Origin: Candidatus Accumulibacter sp. 66-26
GTDB taxonomy: Bacteria; Pseudomonadota; Gammaproteobacteria; Burkholderiales; Rhodocyclaceae
DNA: 36,270 bases
Direction: 5' to 3'
Assembly (NCBI GenBank): GCA_001897745.1
Contig: MKUH01000013.1
Coordinates: 1-36,270 of the forward strand
Part shown: piece by piece, positions 34,210 through 36,270 of the stretch
Numbering within the stretch: the stretch's first letter is position 1
How the letters are laid out: each line of letters begins with the position of its first letter
Notes under the pieces: generated by a model
Told to the model about the DNA's origin: nothing
What the model saw: the letters and a program-made list of their open reading frames with translations, nothing else
Databases searched by the model: none
Program-made: the position numbers and the translations under genes

Positions 34210-34251
34210 GTACGGCAACGCACATACACCTTGGGCGGGGCGCGCTAGCCT
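34210..34251 (+). promoter_or_regulatory. Shared activator-type promoter module, copy C
   Basis: GTACG-GCAA-CGCAC (34210-34223) followed by ATACACC, and CTAGCCT at 34245-34251. The predicted start is near 34258, 35 nt before the gnd ATG. Same dyad, ATAC block and spacing as copies A and B. Confidence 0.75.
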
Positions 34252-34292
34252 TTAATTTTCTGAAAGTGGCTCAGCGAGGGAAGGAATCAGCG

Positions 34293-35210
34293 ATGGACAT
34301 CGGCATGGTCGGCCTCGGACGGATGGGCGCCAACATGGCCGAGCGCCTGCGGCGCGGCGGCCATCGCGTCATCGGTTTCGACGCCAAGACGGCGACGGAA
34401 AAACCGGGGTTTCAACGGGCCAACGAACAGGACATCGAGCGCGCCGCCTCGCTCGCCGCGCTGGTCGAACGTCTGCCGGCACCGCGCGCCGTCTGGCTGA
34501 TGGTGCCGGCCGGCCCCGCCGTCGACGCGACGATCGAGGAGTTGCGCCTGCTGCTGGCGCACGGCGATACGCTGATCGACGGCGGCAACTCCAACTACAG
34601 GGACAGCCAGCGCCGGGCGCAGTCGCTGGCCGAACAGCACATCGATTTCGTCGACTGCGGCACCAGCGGCGGCATCTGGGGCCTGTCCGAAGGCTACAGC
34701 CTGATGCTCGGCGGCGGCGCGGCGGCGGTCGAACGCCTGCGTCCGCTGCTCGAAACGCTGGCGCCGGCCGCCGACCGGGGCTGGGGCCGGGTCGGCCCGG
34801 CGGGCGCCGGGCACTTCGCCAAGATGATCCACAACGGTATCGAATACGGCCTGATGCAGGCCTACGCCGAAGGCTTCTCGCTGTTGCGGCACAAGCAGGA
34901 GTTCGCGCTGGACCTGCATCAGGTGGCCGAAATCTGGCGCCACGGCAGCGTCGTCCGCTCGTGGCTGCTCGATCTCGCGTCCGGGGCGCTGGGCGACAAC
35001 CCGGCGCTCGACGGCATCGCGCCCTACGTCGCCGATTCGGGCGAAGGGCGTTGGACCGTGGCCGAGGCGATCGAGCTGGACGTCGCCGCGCCGGTGATCA
35101 CGCTGGCCTTGCTGGCACGCCTGCGCTCGCGCGACGAGGCCTCGTTCTCGGACAAGTTGCTGGCGGCGCTGCGTCAGCAGTTCGGCGGGCACGACATCCG
35201 GAAAGGCTGA
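34293..35210 (+). CDS. gnd: 6-phosphogluconate dehydrogenase, decarboxylating, short form
   Basis: Oxidative pentose-phosphate enzyme converting 6-phosphogluconate to ribulose 5-phosphate, CO2 and NAD(P)H. The 305-residue length is that of the short GndA/YqeC-type group, often NAD-preferring, rather than the 470-residue form. The Rossmann start is GMVGLGRMGANMAERL; the sugar-phosphate region has VDCGTSGGIWGL; the catalytic Lys is in GHFAKMIHNGIEYGLMQAYAEG. The ATG at 34293 follows GGAAGGAA; the frame could start at 34266 but without a family match. The next gene, zwf, begins 2 bp after its stop. It is expressed from promoter module C by inference. Confidence 0.92.
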   Translation: MDIGMVGLGRMGANMAERLRRGGHRVIGFDAKTATEKPGFQRANEQDIERAASLAALVERLPAPRAVWLMVPAGPAVDATIEELRLLLAHGDTLIDGGNSNYRDSQRRAQSLAEQHIDFVDCGTSGGIWGLSEGYSLMLGGGAAAVERLRPLLETLAPAADRGWGRVGPAGAGHFAKMIHNGIEYGLMQAYAEGFSLLRHKQEFALDLHQVAEIWRHGSVVRSWLLDLASGALGDNPALDGIAPYVADSGEGRWTVAEAIELDVAAPVITLALLARLRSRDEASFSDKLLAALRQQFGGHDIRKG

Positions 35211-35212
35211 GC

Positions 35213-36270
35213 ATGGAAAAACCGCCGGACGAGAGCTGCCTGTTCGTGATGTTCGGCGCAACCGGCGACCTGATGCGGCGCAAGCTGCTGCCGGCCCTCT
35301 TCCAGCTCGCCGAGGACGGCCTGTTGCCGGCGCGCTACCAGATTCTCGGCGTGGCGCGCGAGCCGGGCATGGACGATGCGCGCTTCCGCCGCTGGGTTCG
35401 GCAGGCCTTCGCCGACGCCGGGCTGGCGCACGGCAAGGCGCCGCGCCGCTGGTGTGAGGACTGCCTGCATTTCGACACCGTCGGCGACGGCAGCGCGGCC
35501 GACTATCAGGCGCTCGCGGCGCGCATCGCGCTGATCGAAGCGACCCACGCGCTGTCCGGCAACCGCCTGCTCTACATGGCGCTGCCGCCGCAGGCCTTCC
35601 CCGGCACCATCGCCGCGCTGGCCAGGGCCGGGCTGGCGCGCAGCCAGGGCTGGACGCGGCTGGTCATCGAAAAGCCCTTCGGCCACGACCTGACCTCGGC
35701 GCGCCGGCTGAACGCGCTGGTGCACCGCCACTTCGGCGAAACGCAGGTCTATCGCATCGACCACTATCTGGGCAAGGAAACCGTGCAGAACCTGCTCGCC
35801 TTCCGCTTCGGCAACGCGCTTTTCGAGTCGGCCTGGAACCGCGAACATATCAAGAGCGTGCAGATCACCGTCGCCGAAGCGCTCGGGGTCGGTCACCGCG
35901 CCGCCTACTACGAGCGTGCCGGCGCCCTGCGCGACATCGTGCAGAACCACATGACGCAGTTGCTGACCCTGACGGCGATGGAAGTCCCCGCCGCCTTCGA
36001 CGCCGAAAGCATCCGCCACGAGAAGGTCAAGGTGCTGCGCTCGATCCTGCCGATCGGCCGCGACGCCGTGGTCTTCGGCCAATATGCCGCGCAGCAGACT
36101 CCCCCGGGGGATGCCGAACTGAAAGCCCCCCCGGGGGACGCCACGCCGCCAATCCTCTCTGGCGTTGCGACGCGCCAAACCCGGCCGGGGAACGCCCGGC
36201 CGCAAGCCTGCACCGCCGATGCCGCGCGGCAGCTCGGCGCCGATGAAGCCGCGCCGCCGCGCCCGGCGGG
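35213..36270 (+). CDS. zwf: Glucose-6-phosphate dehydrogenase, N-terminal part
   Basis: First enzyme of the oxidative pentose-phosphate route; 352 codons are in the window and the frame is still open at the end. The nucleotide-binding motif is VMFGATGDLMRRKLLPALFQ; the active site RIDHYLGKETVQN is at about residues 181-193; further motifs are VIEKPFGHDL and GALRDIVQNHMTQLL. After VFGQY (about residue 291) the usual PGYREEPGV segment is missing within the window; instead there are at least 55 Pro/Ala/Gly-rich residues containing PPGDA twice and RPGNA. This looks like an in-frame insertion of repeat DNA. It follows gnd by 2 bp. Confidence 0.9.
   Translation, partial: MEKPPDESCLFVMFGATGDLMRRKLLPALFQLAEDGLLPARYQILGVAREPGMDDARFRRWVRQAFADAGLAHGKAPRRWCEDCLHFDTVGDGSAADYQALAARIALIEATHALSGNRLLYMALPPQAFPGTIAALARAGLARSQGWTRLVIEKPFGHDLTSARRLNALVHRHFGETQVYRIDHYLGKETVQNLLAFRFGNALFESAWNREHIKSVQITVAEALGVGHRAAYYERAGALRDIVQNHMTQLLTLTAMEVPAAFDAESIRHEKVKVLRSILPIGRDAVVFGQYAAQQTPPGDAELKAPPGDATPPILSGVATRQTRPGNARPQACTADAARQLGADEAAPPRPA
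36101..36137. repeat. Paired CCCCCGGGGG palindromes inside zwf
   Basis: CCCCCGGGGGATGCC (from 36101) and CCCCCGGGGGACGCC (from 36128) are two near-identical palindromic units 27 bp apart. 27 is a multiple of three, so both encode PPGDA in the zwf frame. A third GC-rich inverted segment (CGGCCGGGGAACGCCCGGCCG-like, around 36180-36203) follows. The layout suggests a short repetitive extragenic-type element that has entered the gene. Confidence 0.55.

Noticed and set aside
33601-34218. 205-codon minus-strand frame
   Set aside because: Runs antisense through the CcoQ-like gene and two promoter modules; no domain recognised.
1-36270. CRISPR array or guide-RNA cargo for the Tn7-like module
   Set aside because: No regularly spaced repeats and no cas-like gene were seen anywhere in the window.

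Overview
The window is high-GC proteobacterial DNA. Gene content and codon use suggest a betaproteobacterium, possibly Rhodocyclales (for example Azoarcus, Thauera or Accumulibacter-like). This is an inference: there is no rRNA or other phylogenetic marker here. A metal-resistance and transposition island of clearly lower GC (about 2.28-16.87 kb) interrupts the high-GC backbone.

Region 1 (1-7049), copper/silver handling. A leftward cluster encodes a DUF411 metal-binding protein, a CusF-like periplasmic metallochaperone, a TolC-family outer-membrane channel and the start of a CusB-type adaptor that runs off the left edge. A leftward His-tailed cytochrome c and a rightward CusRS-type two-component system lie upstream. 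Two near-identical palindromes of the form GATTACATTTnnGTAATY sit in front of the DUF411 operon and in front of the response regulator, so CusR probably controls both. A tyrosine recombinase gene follows the sensor kinase almost without a gap.

Region 2 (7098-11154), arsenic. A complete operon arsR-arsC-acr3-arsD-arsA has a strong sigma-70-like promoter that would start transcription at or next to the arsR ATG, and ends in a hairpin.

Region 3 (11288-16870), transposition. Leftward tniA-tniB-tniQ genes of the Tn7/Tn5053 superfamily. The 931-residue transposase carries an N-terminal domain resembling a TnsA endonuclease without its usual catalytic residues. The AT-rich stretch upstream has inverted repeats and probably holds one transposon end.

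Region 4 (17062-22477), molybdo-enzyme. An AraC regulator is divergent from an IorAB-type molybdenum hydroxylase (2Fe-2S subunit and Tat-exported catalytic subunit), an XdhC-type maturation factor and a MocA-type cytidylyltransferase.

Region 5 (22521-36270), stress and carbon metabolism: DUF883 protein, Hsp20, BCAM0308-family zinc protein, nitroreductase, transaldolase, an SbmA/BacA-like ABC exporter, a small monooxygenase-fold protein, a YeiE/YeiH-like LysR-transporter pair, an orphan CcoQ-like microprotein, and gnd-zwf. The content recalls the low-oxygen-activated locus of Burkholderia cenocepacia. The main discovery is a three-copy promoter module: a dyad GTACG-N4-CGYAC followed by ATAC, and a -10-like CTAGSCT at identical spacing. 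It lies upstream of gnd-zwf, upstream of the CcoQ-like gene, and upstream of a collapsed remnant of a cyclic beta-glucan synthase gene. The geometry puts the dyad at about -41.5, as expected for one activator controlling all three. zwf carries an unusual in-frame, repeat-derived insertion where the window ends.
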